Shown here one piece after another: positions 16,520-24,050 of a DNA stretch of 51,064 bases (the first letter of the stretch is position 1; every line of letters begins with the position of its first letter). The notes beneath the pieces were generated by a model. It was not told the DNA's origin. It ran no database searches and saw only the letters and a list, made by a program, of their open reading frames with translations. Source of the stretch: Acetobacterium malicum subsp. dehalogenans DSM 11527 (GTDB lineage Bacteria; Bacillota; Clostridia; Eubacteriales; Eubacteriaceae); assembly GCF_000472665.1 (NCBI RefSeq), contig NZ_AXAC01000035.1, forward strand, positions 1-51,064, given 5' to 3'. A program made the position numbers and the translations under genes.

Positions 16520-17356
16520 ATGGACCGTGTTCTTATTTCACTTAACGCCATTTCCAAATATTTTGGCCGAAAATTAATCCTGAAAGATATCAATCTTGAG
16601 ATCACTCCCCAAAAAGCCATTGCTTTCCTGGGCCCCAACGGCAGCGGTAAAAGCACCCTGCTGAAAATCATCGCTGGTCTGACAACAATTTCTTCCGGCG
16701 CTGTCAACTATACGCCGCAGCTTAAAATTGCTTACATCCCCGAGAATTTCCCCAAAATTGATTTGACCCCGGCAGAATTTATTAAAGCCCTGGGTCTGAT
16801 TGGCGGTTTACCCCCGGAGCAAGTCAGCACTGGCATGACACGCTTGTTTGAGACCTTTCAGATGGACGACATGTGCGATGTTCCGATCAAACATCTGTCC
16901 AAAGGTACCATTCAAAAGGTGGCGGTGATCCAGGCCTTGCTCGATACTCCTGATGTCTTGCTGCTGGACGAACCATTATCCGGCCAGGACAGCCAATCCC
17001 AACAATTGTTTATCCAGATGGTTCAGGAACTGCAGCAACAAGGGATGGCGACGGTGATGTCCTGTCACGAGCGTTTTCTCGTCAAACAACTGGCTAACAC
17101 CGCTTACGAAATATCAGACCATCAGTTAAAACCCGTGGATTTATCCGGTATCAAGGCAATCGAGTATGATGTGATGATTTTTGAAGCGCCAGCTAAACCA
17201 ACTCTTAATTCCGAACTGAGCAGTTTGATCGAAAAAGCAACCTGGGATCATAATCGTTTAAAACTGATCGTTTCCAGAGAACACAGCGATGAGGTTTTAA
17301 TAACGCTGTTAAAAGATAAATTCAAGCTGCGGACCATGGAAGGAATGGATCAATGA
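16520..17356 (+). CDS. ABC transporter ATP-binding protein
   Basis: The 278-residue cytoplasmic ATPase of an ABC-2-like system has Walker A GPNGSGKST, an LSKGTIQKVAVIQAL signature (a variant of LSGGQ), Walker B VLLLDEP and an H-loop His in MSCHE. The C-terminal 70 residues form a short extension. Two adjacent ATG codons occur. The second (16520) has better spacing from AAGGAG and is chosen. The stop overlaps the start of the membrane protein gene by 4 bp (ATGA), so subunits are made together. No substrate-specific marker is visible. Export of a drug, peptide or lipid is the usual role of such two-gene systems. Confidence 0.88.
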   Translation: MDRVLISLNAISKYFGRKLILKDINLEITPQKAIAFLGPNGSGKSTLLKIIAGLTTISSGAVNYTPQLKIAYIPENFPKIDLTPAEFIKALGLIGGLPPEQVSTGMTRLFETFQMDDMCDVPIKHLSKGTIQKVAVIQALLDTPDVLLLDEPLSGQDSQSQQLFIQMVQELQQQGMATVMSCHERFLVKQLANTAYEISDHQLKPVDLSGIKAIEYDVMIFEAPAKPTLNSELSSLIEKATWDHNRLKLIVSREHSDEVLITLLKDKFKLRTMEGMDQ

Positions 17357-18072
17357 AAAATCTGTTAATTTATCACTTTAAATCCTATCTTAAATCTTAT
17401 AAATTATTGCTGCCTTTTTTAATCTACCTGATCTATTTATTTGCCGCTTACGGGATCATGCCTTTTTCGATTGTTTCGAGCTTTTCTGAATCGGCTGGGG
17501 TGCTTTTCTTTATCATGGCCTTTGTCGGATTCAGCTACGCTGAACTGGAAAATCCGGTTACCGAACAGCTGATTTTGCTGCGGATCAATAATGCCACTCT
17601 TTATTACCTGAGCCGCCTGACCGTACTGCTGATCATCGGTGTTGTTATGGGTGCCATTGGCATTCTCTACCCCCTGATTGACAATGTTGTCAATCATTAT
17701 CACTTATTCACCCGCAGCTTACAGTTCGAAGATGTCATGATCGGGTTTTTCCTGCATTGTTTAATGGCCTTTTTAGGCGCCATGACCGGTTCGTTTTTTC
17801 ATCCCCGCCTTATCAAAAACCGCAAAATGGCGGTATTGCTGCTGTTCTTTGTCGCTGTCATGGCGATATCAAAGGGCGCTTTGGCCGACCATTTCTCCTC
17901 AAGCCGCTTTGTTTCATGGATTTTCCCACCAGTTTTTGAAATCCTTGCCGCATTTACTGGGCAGGATTTTTTCAGCATCCCGGCTATGCGATTACCGGTT
18001 GCCTTTGGGATTGCCTATGGTTTGGTTATCATGATTAGCCAAATGCAACTGTTAAAACGTTCAAAATTCTAA
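17353..18072 (+). CDS. ABC transporter membrane subunit
   Basis: The 239-residue integral membrane protein has about six hydrophobic segments (for example 19-38, 46-62, 92-112, 134-150, 160-178 and 212-232). It is translationally coupled to the upstream ATPase through an ATGA overlap. The sequence itself is not recognisable beyond being an ABC-2-type or uncharacterised permease. Assignment rests on the genomic coupling and hydrophobicity. It is the last gene of the unit, and a bidirectional terminator follows. Substrate unknown. Confidence 0.75.
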   Translation: MKNLLIYHFKSYLKSYKLLLPFLIYLIYLFAAYGIMPFSIVSSFSESAGVLFFIMAFVGFSYAELENPVTEQLILLRINNATLYYLSRLTVLLIIGVVMGAIGILYPLIDNVVNHYHLFTRSLQFEDVMIGFFLHCLMAFLGAMTGSFFHPRLIKNRKMAVLLLFFVAVMAISKGALADHFSSSRFVSWIFPPVFEILAAFTGQDFFSIPAMRLPVAFGIAYGLVIMISQMQLLKRSKF

Positions 18073-18112
18073 ATCCTTTTTATCTTGAATCTTGATGTTA
18101 TCTGAGTCAATC

Positions 18113-18154
18113 CTGAAAAAAGCCCTTCAAAAGATTTCATTTTTGAAGGGCTTT
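18113..18154. terminator. Bidirectional terminator between the ABC permease and cobT
   Basis: A 14-bp perfect stem (18119-18132 with 18141-18154) lies between convergent genes. The U run is best on the minus strand (cobT side), with weaker U content on the plus strand. Confidence 0.85.
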
Positions 18155-18185
18155 AATGTTATTGGTTCAATTCTTAATTCAATTT

Positions 18186-19238
18186 TTAGACAACACCCAG
18201 GCCAACATCACCGTAGGTTGCCATTTCGCGATTCATGTACAGGGCTGCTTCGACAATATTAAAAGCAATGGCGGCGCCGCTGCCTTCACCCAAGCGCATG
18301 CCCATATTCAGGAATGGTTTGGCGCCAATAAATTCCGAAGCATAGGCGGCCCCCTTTTCAGCTGATGCGTGGGAACAGATCAGGTAACCTTTTACCTCTG
18401 GGTTGATTCCGATCGCAATGGCGGCGGCGGCGGTGGAAATAAAACCGTCTATTAAAACCGGAATATGATTGGCCGCTCCGGCCAGCATCGCTCCGGCCAT
18501 GGCGCCGATTTCAAATCCGCCGACCTTGCCCAAAACATCGACGGCATCGTCTTTATCAGGCTGATTCAGAGCAATGGCGTCCCGGATCACCTGGGCTTTG
18601 ACCACTTGCTTATCTTCTGACAGATTGGCCCCAGCACCAGTCAGTTCTGCTGCATCAACCCCGCTAAGAGCCGAAATGATGGCCGCACTGGCGGTGGTGT
18701 TGGAGATTCCTACTTCTCCAGTACCTAAAATATTGTAACCGTTATTAATCGCCCGTTGGGCCACATCGATACCGACTTCCAGCGCTTGCACCGCTTCTGC
18801 CCGGGTCATTGCCGGACCTTTCCGCATATTCGCTGTGGCTTTTCTGATTTTTTTATCTAAAATTTTTGATTTGGGTTCCAAGTCAGCATTCATACCCACG
18901 TCACAAACAAAAATATCTGCTCCGGCTTGTTTACTTAAAGCCGCAACCCCGCTTTTTCCAGTCACGACCATCTGCGCCATCAAAGCAGTAACTTCCTGGG
19001 GTGCCGCGGCAACGCCTTCTTCAAACACACCATGGTCGGCAGCAAAAACCAGCATCGCTTTTTTGCTGACATCCGGGTACATTTGGCCGGTAATGCCGGC
19101 TAACTGGACGGCGATCTCTTCCAGGGTTCCCAGACTACCCACTGGTTTGAGCAGAAAATCAACCCGCTCCCTGGCAGTTTTCATCATTTCTTCATTGAGT
19201 GGTTGGATTTTTGCTAATGTTTCATTAAATAAACTCAT
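18186..19238 (-). CDS. cobT: Nicotinate-nucleotide:dimethylbenzimidazole phosphoribosyltransferase
   Basis: The 350-residue cytosolic enzyme makes alpha-ribazole phosphate (or an analogue with another lower-ligand base) for the nucleotide loop of cobamides. Diagnostic stretches are GTGEVGISNTTASAA and the catalytic-Glu segment MRLGEGSGAA near residue 315, with HASAEKGA upstream. The start is ATG preceded by AGGAG. Cobamides are central to acetogens through the corrinoid iron-sulfur protein and methyltransferases. No other cobamide gene is nearby. It follows the second histidine kinase gene by 69 bp. A -10-like TATAAT (19272-19277) suggests a separate promoter. Confidence 0.95.
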   Translation of the reverse strand: MSLFNETLAKIQPLNEEMMKTARERVDFLLKPVGSLGTLEEIAVQLAGITGQMYPDVSKKAMLVFAADHGVFEEGVAAAPQEVTALMAQMVVTGKSGVAALSKQAGADIFVCDVGMNADLEPKSKILDKKIRKATANMRKGPAMTRAEAVQALEVGIDVAQRAINNGYNILGTGEVGISNTTASAAIISALSGVDAAELTGAGANLSEDKQVVKAQVIRDAIALNQPDKDDAVDVLGKVGGFEIGAMAGAMLAGAANHIPVLIDGFISTAAAAIAIGINPEVKGYLICSHASAEKGAAYASEFIGAKPFLNMGMRLGEGSGAAIAFNIVEAALYMNREMATYGDVGLGVV

Positions 19239-19307
19239 TCTTATCTCCTGTCAATTCGACTGTTTTTTCTCATTATAACATATCTGGGGAGTTTGAAAAT
19301 TCAAATT

Positions 19308-20948
19308 TTAAAGTTTTTCTAGTGGTAACCGCACTTCAAACCAGACCCCATTTTCCCGGTTATCCACAGCCACCTTGCCGCCATGGCAGATTATGATGCC
19401 TTTGACGATTGCCAGCCCCAATCCCGTGCCTTTTTTATCCGACTGAGCCTTGTAGAAGTATTCCCAGATCTGATTGATCTCATTTTCCGGGATCGACTTA
19501 CCCACATTATAAACAGAAACGATCCACTCTTTTTCCCGTATTTCACAGCCCACCTCAATCATTCCGTCAGTTGGACTGACATGTTTAATGGCATTATTTA
19601 AGAGATTATAAAAAACCTGTTCCATCCGCTTCCGATCCATCGTCACTTTTCTGTCCGGATCACAGCGATTATTAAAGCTGATATTTTTTTCCGGATAGGT
19701 ATTCACAAACCGCTCAACCACTGAAGCGATGACCTCAACCCCGGAAACGCTTTCCGTTTTGAGCTGATAGGCGCCGGATTCAATTTGGGCCAGATCGAGC
19801 AGATCACTGGCGATGCCGCTAATTTTATCGGCTTCCTTCTGGATCGTCACAAAGTATTCCAATTCTTCCTCGCGATTTTCAAGGATCCCGTCTTCCAGGG
19901 CTTCAGCGTAGCTTTTGATTACTGCCAAGGGAGTTTGAATTTCATGGGACACCTGGGCAGTGAAACGCTGCCGCATTTTTTCAAAGGTCCGTTCCTTATC
20001 CAATTCTTCCTGCAGTTTTAGAATCGCCCCTTCCAGTTCATCAGAAATATGATTCAGGGTTTCCCCCAACTGGCCGATCTCATCCTTTCTAAAGCCCTGA
20101 TATTTTTGGGTGAAATTCAAATTCCCCATTTCCCGGGAAAGACGATTTAACGAAACAATCGGCCTGGAAATACCCCGGGAAAAAAAGTAGGCAAAAAGCA
20201 GCGAACAGGCAAAAACAATGATTAAGAATACCAATAAAAAATTTTCCACAATTTCAACGACTTCGTGAACTGAATAAAGCGGAATTCGACCAATGATCTG
20301 GGCGCCATCCGCAGCAACGATCTTATGGGTCAACCACTCGACCTGATGATCATCATTACCGAGGACAATTACAAAGCTTTCATCCTGCTGATGTTCTCTG
20401 ACCTGATTCTCGATACTATTCTGTTGGCCGGTACCGGAACCTGAGCCGTGTTCGGTTCCGCTACCAGTGCCACTGCCGGATCCTGACCCGTTACCGGTGC
20501 CGCTACCAGCACCAGCACCCGCTTCATTGCCCGTGCCGCTGTGTTCACCGCCTGCTGCCAGCCGTTTTTTTTCAACGATGGTCGATCCCGAACCATCGGT
20601 TTGATCCGCTTCTTCTACTCCTTTACTTGCGGCCACTGTTTCGATGCTGCCATTTTTGGTCGAAACTTTTTCTAAAGAAATCGCTGCGGTCCCGGTTTGT
20701 TGCTGAATAATCTGAATGACAATCCCTTCTTCTTCGGCGACATCGATATACGCCTGCAGTTCCGGGGTTAATCCGCTCTGATTATACATCGTCGCGGCCT
20801 GATTCGTTTTATCAATTAAAACCGCTGTTCTTTTCTCAGTATAATACACTTCAAAATAAGAACCAAGGACATAATAGGTCAGTAAACACAACACCAGAAA
20901 AAAGGCCCCCAGATAGAGCATTAAGCGCGAAAATATCGAAGATCTCAT
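19308..20948 (-). CDS. Sensor histidine kinase with a Gly/Ser/Thr-rich extracellular tract
   Basis: The 546-residue membrane kinase has its first transmembrane helix at about 9-29. The extracellular domain (30-230) contains a low-complexity region at about 133-176 made of GSG, GTG and GAG units. The second helix (about 232-255) is followed by HAMP (about 256-310), HisKA with phospho-acceptor His335 in VSHEIQTPLAV, and HATPase with KKGTGLGLAIVKG. It overlaps the upstream regulator by 4 bp. The Gly-rich tract is unusual in a kinase sensor and probably acts as a flexible spacer or a surface-exposed tether. The stimulus is unknown. The divergent secreted protein at 21839 is a candidate partner or target. 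Confidence 0.9.
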   Translation of the reverse strand: MRSSIFSRLMLYLGAFFLVLCLLTYYVLGSYFEVYYTEKRTAVLIDKTNQAATMYNQSGLTPELQAYIDVAEEEGIVIQIIQQQTGTAAISLEKVSTKNGSIETVAASKGVEEADQTDGSGSTIVEKKRLAAGGEHSGTGNEAGAGAGSGTGNGSGSGSGTGSGTEHGSGSGTGQQNSIENQVREHQQDESFVIVLGNDDHQVEWLTHKIVAADGAQIIGRIPLYSVHEVVEIVENFLLVFLIIVFACSLLFAYFFSRGISRPIVSLNRLSREMGNLNFTQKYQGFRKDEIGQLGETLNHISDELEGAILKLQEELDKERTFEKMRQRFTAQVSHEIQTPLAVIKSYAEALEDGILENREEELEYFVTIQKEADKISGIASDLLDLAQIESGAYQLKTESVSGVEVIASVVERFVNTYPEKNISFNNRCDPDRKVTMDRKRMEQVFYNLLNNAIKHVSPTDGMIEVGCEIREKEWIVSVYNVGKSIPENEINQIWEYFYKAQSDKKGTGLGLAIVKGIIICHGGKVAVDNRENGVWFEVRLPLEKL

Positions 20949-21616
20949 TCTTTAAACTTATATCCCAACCCTCTGACGGTTTGGATACATTCTCCTTTAT
21001 CGTTCATTTTTTTACGCAGCCGCTTGATGGTGGTGTCAACCACCCGGATATCTCCTTCATAATCATAGCCCCAGATCCGGTCGAGAATCTGTTCCCGCGA
21101 CAAGACCAGCTTATGATGATTGATAAAATAAATCAGCACCTCAAATTCCTTCTGAGTCAGGTTAATCGTTTCATCATCGATGGTTATTTCCCGTTCTTCG
21201 GCATTTAAATGGATCCCACATACATCGAGCTGGTTATCGGTGGTGGCGACCCCGCTTCGTTTTAATAAGGCTTTGATGCGAACCATCAACTCCCGGGGAC
21301 TGAAGGGTTTGGTTACATAATCGTCCGCCCCGACTTCAAAGCCCTGAATTTTATCATCTTCTTCCCGGCGGGCCGTCAACATAATCACCGGCACATTGTC
21401 AGTTTGCCTGATTTCTGCCAGTACCTCAAAACCATCCATCTTCGGCATGGTGACATCAAGGATGATACAGTCCGGCTTTTTTTCCGCCCATAAGTCCAGG
21501 GCCGCTTCCCCATCAGCCGCACCGAAGCCTTGATAACCTTCTTTGTATAAATATTTCAAGACGATTTCCCGCAATTTATCTTCATCTTCCGCCACCAGAA
21601 TACGAATACCCTTCAT
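20945..21616 (-). CDS. OmpR/PhoB-family response regulator
   Basis: Regulator of the second two-component system. The receiver has an acidic pocket near residues 10-13, a phospho-acceptor Asp (residue 54 from the chosen start) in CIILDVTMPKMDGFEV, and YVTKPFSPRE. The winged-helix domain includes NLTQKEFEVLIYFI and RVVDTTIKRLRKKM. The start chosen is ATG at 21616, which has GGAGG nine bases upstream. An in-frame ATG at 21622 is only three bases from the same site. It is first in the operon with its kinase. The divergent intergenic region holds TGACA repeats at about 11-bp spacing that probably bind this protein. Confidence 0.92.
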   Translation of the reverse strand: MKGIRILVAEDEDKLREIVLKYLYKEGYQGFGAADGEAALDLWAEKKPDCIILDVTMPKMDGFEVLAEIRQTDNVPVIMLTARREEDDKIQGFEVGADDYVTKPFSPRELMVRIKALLKRSGVATTDNQLDVCGIHLNAEEREITIDDETINLTQKEFEVLIYFINHHKLVLSREQILDRIWGYDYEGDIRVVDTTIKRLRKKMNDKGECIQTVRGLGYKFKE

Positions 21617-21667
21617 TGACATGCGCCTCCTTTTTCTTCTTATCTATAAGAGCTTATCACATTACTA

Positions 21668-21795
21668 TGACAAGATTGTGTCAGTATTAACCGTTCAGCC
21701 CAGGCTAATTTCACTTTCATTTTATCACATGATTTTCATCACTGTCTTTTATTTTTAATTTTTGACACAATAATGACATATAACCGTCATATAAT
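21668..21795. promoter_or_regulatory. Divergent control region with TGACA repeats
   Basis: Between the regulator gene and the secreted protein gene lie an inverted repeat TGACA-6-TGTCA (21668-21683) and direct repeats TTTGACACAAT and AATGACATATA (21761-21782). The direct repeats are 11 bp apart, with a third weaker copy, and end just before a perfect plus-strand -10 TATAAT (21790-21795). The plus promoter lacks a properly spaced -35, so activation by the OmpR-type regulator bound to the 11-bp repeats is inferred. Confidence 0.5.
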
Positions 21796-21838
21796 ACAGA
21801 TATCAACAAAACCCAATAAAAAAACGGAGGAATTTTCT

Positions 21839-22147
21839 ATGAAAACAAAATTAATTTTAGTAACATCATTAGCTTTAATGCTGGCAACCGCCGGCAGCGC
21901 CATGGCTGCTTCAACCAATGGCGTCGGCAATGGCACTGGAGCCTGTAACGGCCTGACTGAACAACAACGGATCGAACGCCAGGCCAGCCACGATACCAAT
22001 GGCGACGGCATCTGTGACACCCCTGGTGCTGGTGGAGCTGGTGCCGGTGCATTTGTTGATGCCGATGGCGACGGTGTCTGCGATGTTGGTGGCGGAACCA
22101 AACCTCAGGATGGCTCCGGCATGCGTCATGGCGGCAGAACCCACTAA
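21839..22147 (+). CDS. Small secreted protein with two DxxGDGxCD calcium-type loops
   Basis: The 102-residue protein has a signal peptide (about 1-23, ending GSAMA). The mature part contains DTNGDGICD and DADGDGVCD, nine-residue loops resembling those of dockerin, EF-hand or thrombospondin type 3 calcium sites, each with a Cys. The linkers are Gly/Ala-rich. The C-terminus is GMRHGGRTH. The start is ATG with GGAGG seven bases upstream. An earlier in-frame ATG without a ribosome binding site is rejected. It is divergent from a two-component operon and probably controlled by it. Function is unknown. Extracellular Ca2+ or metal binding is inferred from the loops only. Confidence 0.75.
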   Translation: MKTKLILVTSLALMLATAGSAMAASTNGVGNGTGACNGLTEQQRIERQASHDTNGDGICDTPGAGGAGAGAFVDADGDGVCDVGGGTKPQDGSGMRHGGRTH

Positions 22148-22168
22148 TCAGCATCCTTAAATTTGAAA

Positions 22169-22215
22169 GGGGGTGTCGCAAAATAACATTTTCTTAGTCA
22201 GCGATCCCCCTTTTT
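22169..22215 (+). terminator. Terminator formed by the left IS end, after the secreted protein gene
   Basis: GGGGGTGTCGC (22169-22179) pairs with GCGATCCCCC (22201-22210) and is followed by five T residues on the plus strand. It ends transcription of the secreted protein gene and blocks entry into the element. Confidence 0.7.
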
Positions 22216-22225
22216 ATCATCATCA

Positions 22226-22287
22226 CAAAAGAAACCGAAGCGATTCTGGTCAATTTTCAGAAGAGCTTCGGTTTCTTTTGTTTTTTT
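22226..22287 (+). terminator. Second plus-strand hairpin terminator inside the IS left end
   Basis: A 16-bp perfect stem (22226-22241 with 22265-22280), with further inner pairing, is followed by seven T residues on the plus strand. It points against the transposase gene, so it would stop antisense transcription into it. Confidence 0.75.
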
Positions 22288-22323
22288 GCGCACTTTAATA
22301 AACCATGGGTTCATTAATGCAAT

Positions 22324-23931
22324 TCAGGCTGTTGTTTTCAGAGCATGCAGATGATGTCCGCATCGTTGCGTTTGAATCTTCGCATGAAATTTGTTGATAT
22401 TGTAGCCAAAGCAGAGCAGGAAAAATTCAGTTTTCACCTGATTTTTACCCCGTGTTAAAAAACGGGAGAAAGCATAATCGTTTTTCAATACACCAAAGGC
22501 ACCTTCCACCTGGATGGACCGATTCATACGAAGGTGTTTTCCCGTTTCGGTTATGATATTTTCAAAGGAAACCTGTCTTTTTTCGATGAAGTTTTTAGAT
22601 ACCTGCAGGCGACGATTTCCTTTTGCACGGGTACATTTTTCTTTGACCGGACAGGCTTCGCAACTTTCGCATTCATAAATGGTTACGACCGATCGATAAC
22701 CGGTCACCGATGTCCGGTGTGTGATACCGATTGGTCGGAGTTGTTTGTTATTGTGGCAGGTATATTCGTCCGTTTCAGCATGGTAAATCATGTTTTCCCG
22801 TTTACTGATATCCTTTTTGAAGGTTTTCTTCTTCCATTTCTCATAAGTCTGAGGTTTAATGAAGGGAATATACTGGTTATCCGTGAGATAGCCGTAGTTC
22901 TCTTCGCTTTCATAACCGGAATCGGCAATTACATTGGTATAGCGGCAACCGATATTTTTCTCCAGATTTTCGAGCATGGGAATCAGCGTTGTGAGATCAT
23001 TGCGATCCTGGAAAACACCCACGGCGGTGATGTATTCACTCTCCACCCCGATTTGTACGTTGTAGGCGGGTTTGAGCTGACCATTGCGCATATGATCTTC
23101 TTTCATCCGCATAAATGTCGCATCGGGATCGGTTTTAGAATAGCTGTTACGGGTTTCAAAAAGTTGATGGCTGATCTGGTAGTTCTGCTGCCTGGTTTTA
23201 TAGTCGGTCAGTTTCTCAATCCATTTCTGCAGTTGGGTTTTTCGTTTGCCAATCCCATGAACAAAGGTGATTCCCTGGGCATCCTTTTGTCTGAAGAGAT
23301 CAGCAAGAATCCTTTCCAGATCCGCAACCAGCGTTTCGGCGGAGACCGTATAGCCGAAAAAACAGCGCTGATTCATTTCGTCAATCAGCTGTTTCACTTT
23401 TTCCTGCATTTTGGCTTCATTTCGGGTTACGGTCTTTTTCCAGACAAAGGTATAGCGGTTGGCATTGGCCTGGATTTTTGTTCCATCGATAAAGACATTT
23501 TCCAAGGGGATTTCACCCAATCGATTCAGTTGTTTGACCATCTGATAAAACAAGTCTTCCATCGATTCGGACAGATATTTTTGTCGGAATCGGGCGATCG
23601 TGGCATGATCCGGCGCTTTCTGTCCACCCAACAGCCACATGAAGTTGATATCCCGTTTACAGGCTCTTTCGATTTTATGTGACGTATAGAGATTATTCAT
23701 GTAAGCGTACGTAATGATTTTAAACATGATTTTGGGTTCAACTGCCGGTTTTCTCCCTTTTGAGGAGTATGCCTGATATAACTTTGTATAATCCAATCCC
23801 TCCAACAGGTGGCTGTGCAGTCTCACTGAATCATCTGACGGTATTAACATTTCGAATTCCAATGGTAATTTTAGTTGATAAAACCCATTTAATTCGGTAT
23901 AATTCTTACAGGTTAATTTAGTTTTTTGCAT
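22324..23931 (-). CDS. IS1182-family DDE transposase
   Basis: The 535-residue transposase is apparently complete. The N-terminal part (LEGLDYTKLYQAYSSKGRKP, then HATIARFR) is the domain typical of IS1182/IS5-like enzymes. Catalytic residues are visible: Asp in VFIDGTKIQANANR, Asp in NVIADSGYESEENY and Glu in QVEGAFGVLKNDYAFSRF. A CxxC-type cluster (CESCEACPVKEKC) precedes the last. No good ribosome binding site is seen. A TATAAT lies only 6 bp before the ATG, so expression may be very low or leaderless. There are no frameshifts, so the element may still be active. Confidence 0.92.
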   Translation of the reverse strand: MQKTKLTCKNYTELNGFYQLKLPLEFEMLIPSDDSVRLHSHLLEGLDYTKLYQAYSSKGRKPAVEPKIMFKIITYAYMNNLYTSHKIERACKRDINFMWLLGGQKAPDHATIARFRQKYLSESMEDLFYQMVKQLNRLGEIPLENVFIDGTKIQANANRYTFVWKKTVTRNEAKMQEKVKQLIDEMNQRCFFGYTVSAETLVADLERILADLFRQKDAQGITFVHGIGKRKTQLQKWIEKLTDYKTRQQNYQISHQLFETRNSYSKTDPDATFMRMKEDHMRNGQLKPAYNVQIGVESEYITAVGVFQDRNDLTTLIPMLENLEKNIGCRYTNVIADSGYESEENYGYLTDNQYIPFIKPQTYEKWKKKTFKKDISKRENMIYHAETDEYTCHNNKQLRPIGITHRTSVTGYRSVVTIYECESCEACPVKEKCTRAKGNRRLQVSKNFIEKRQVSFENIITETGKHLRMNRSIQVEGAFGVLKNDYAFSRFLTRGKNQVKTEFFLLCFGYNINKFHAKIQTQRCGHHLHALKTTA

Positions 23932-23988
23932 AACTTAATTATACCACTGATGCGGATTCTTCGGAATTCGCATTTTTTTTTAAACCAT

Positions 23989-24044
23989 AAAAAAGGAGCT
24001 TCTGCATCATAGCTTATTCGCTATTTTGCAAAAGCCCCTTTTTT
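23989..24044 (-). terminator. Terminator after the AGCS symporter gene, built from the right IS end
   Basis: On the minus strand a 13-bp stem with one mismatch (24032-24044 with 23989-24001) is followed by at least six U residues. It sits 7 bp after the symporter stop and includes the right tip of the IS1182 element. Confidence 0.75.
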
Positions 24045-24050
24045 ATTTGC

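Larger units (their letters stand above)
22169..24038 (-). mobile_element. IS1182-family insertion sequence (about 1.87 kb, apparently intact)
   Basis: A single transposase gene is flanked by imperfect terminal inverted repeats. The left end reads GGGGGTGTCGCAAAATA (22169-22185). The right end, on the complementary strand, reads GGGGCTTTTGCAAAATA (24038-24022), 14 of 17 matching. Each tip is repeated in inverted form a little further inside, giving hairpins. No clear target duplication is visible, so the exact boundaries are uncertain by a few bases. Confidence 0.7.

Noticed and set aside
21787-22181. Minus-strand ORFs opposite the small secreted protein
   Set aside because: The plus strand shows a signal peptide, ribosome binding site and DGDG loops. 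The opposite frames give low-complexity His/Arg- or Pro-rich products.
22534-23682. Long plus-strand ORF (382 codons) opposite the transposase
   Set aside because: It is a mirror of the transposase reading frame with no ribosome binding site and no recognisable domain, while the minus-strand protein has a full set of transposase motifs.
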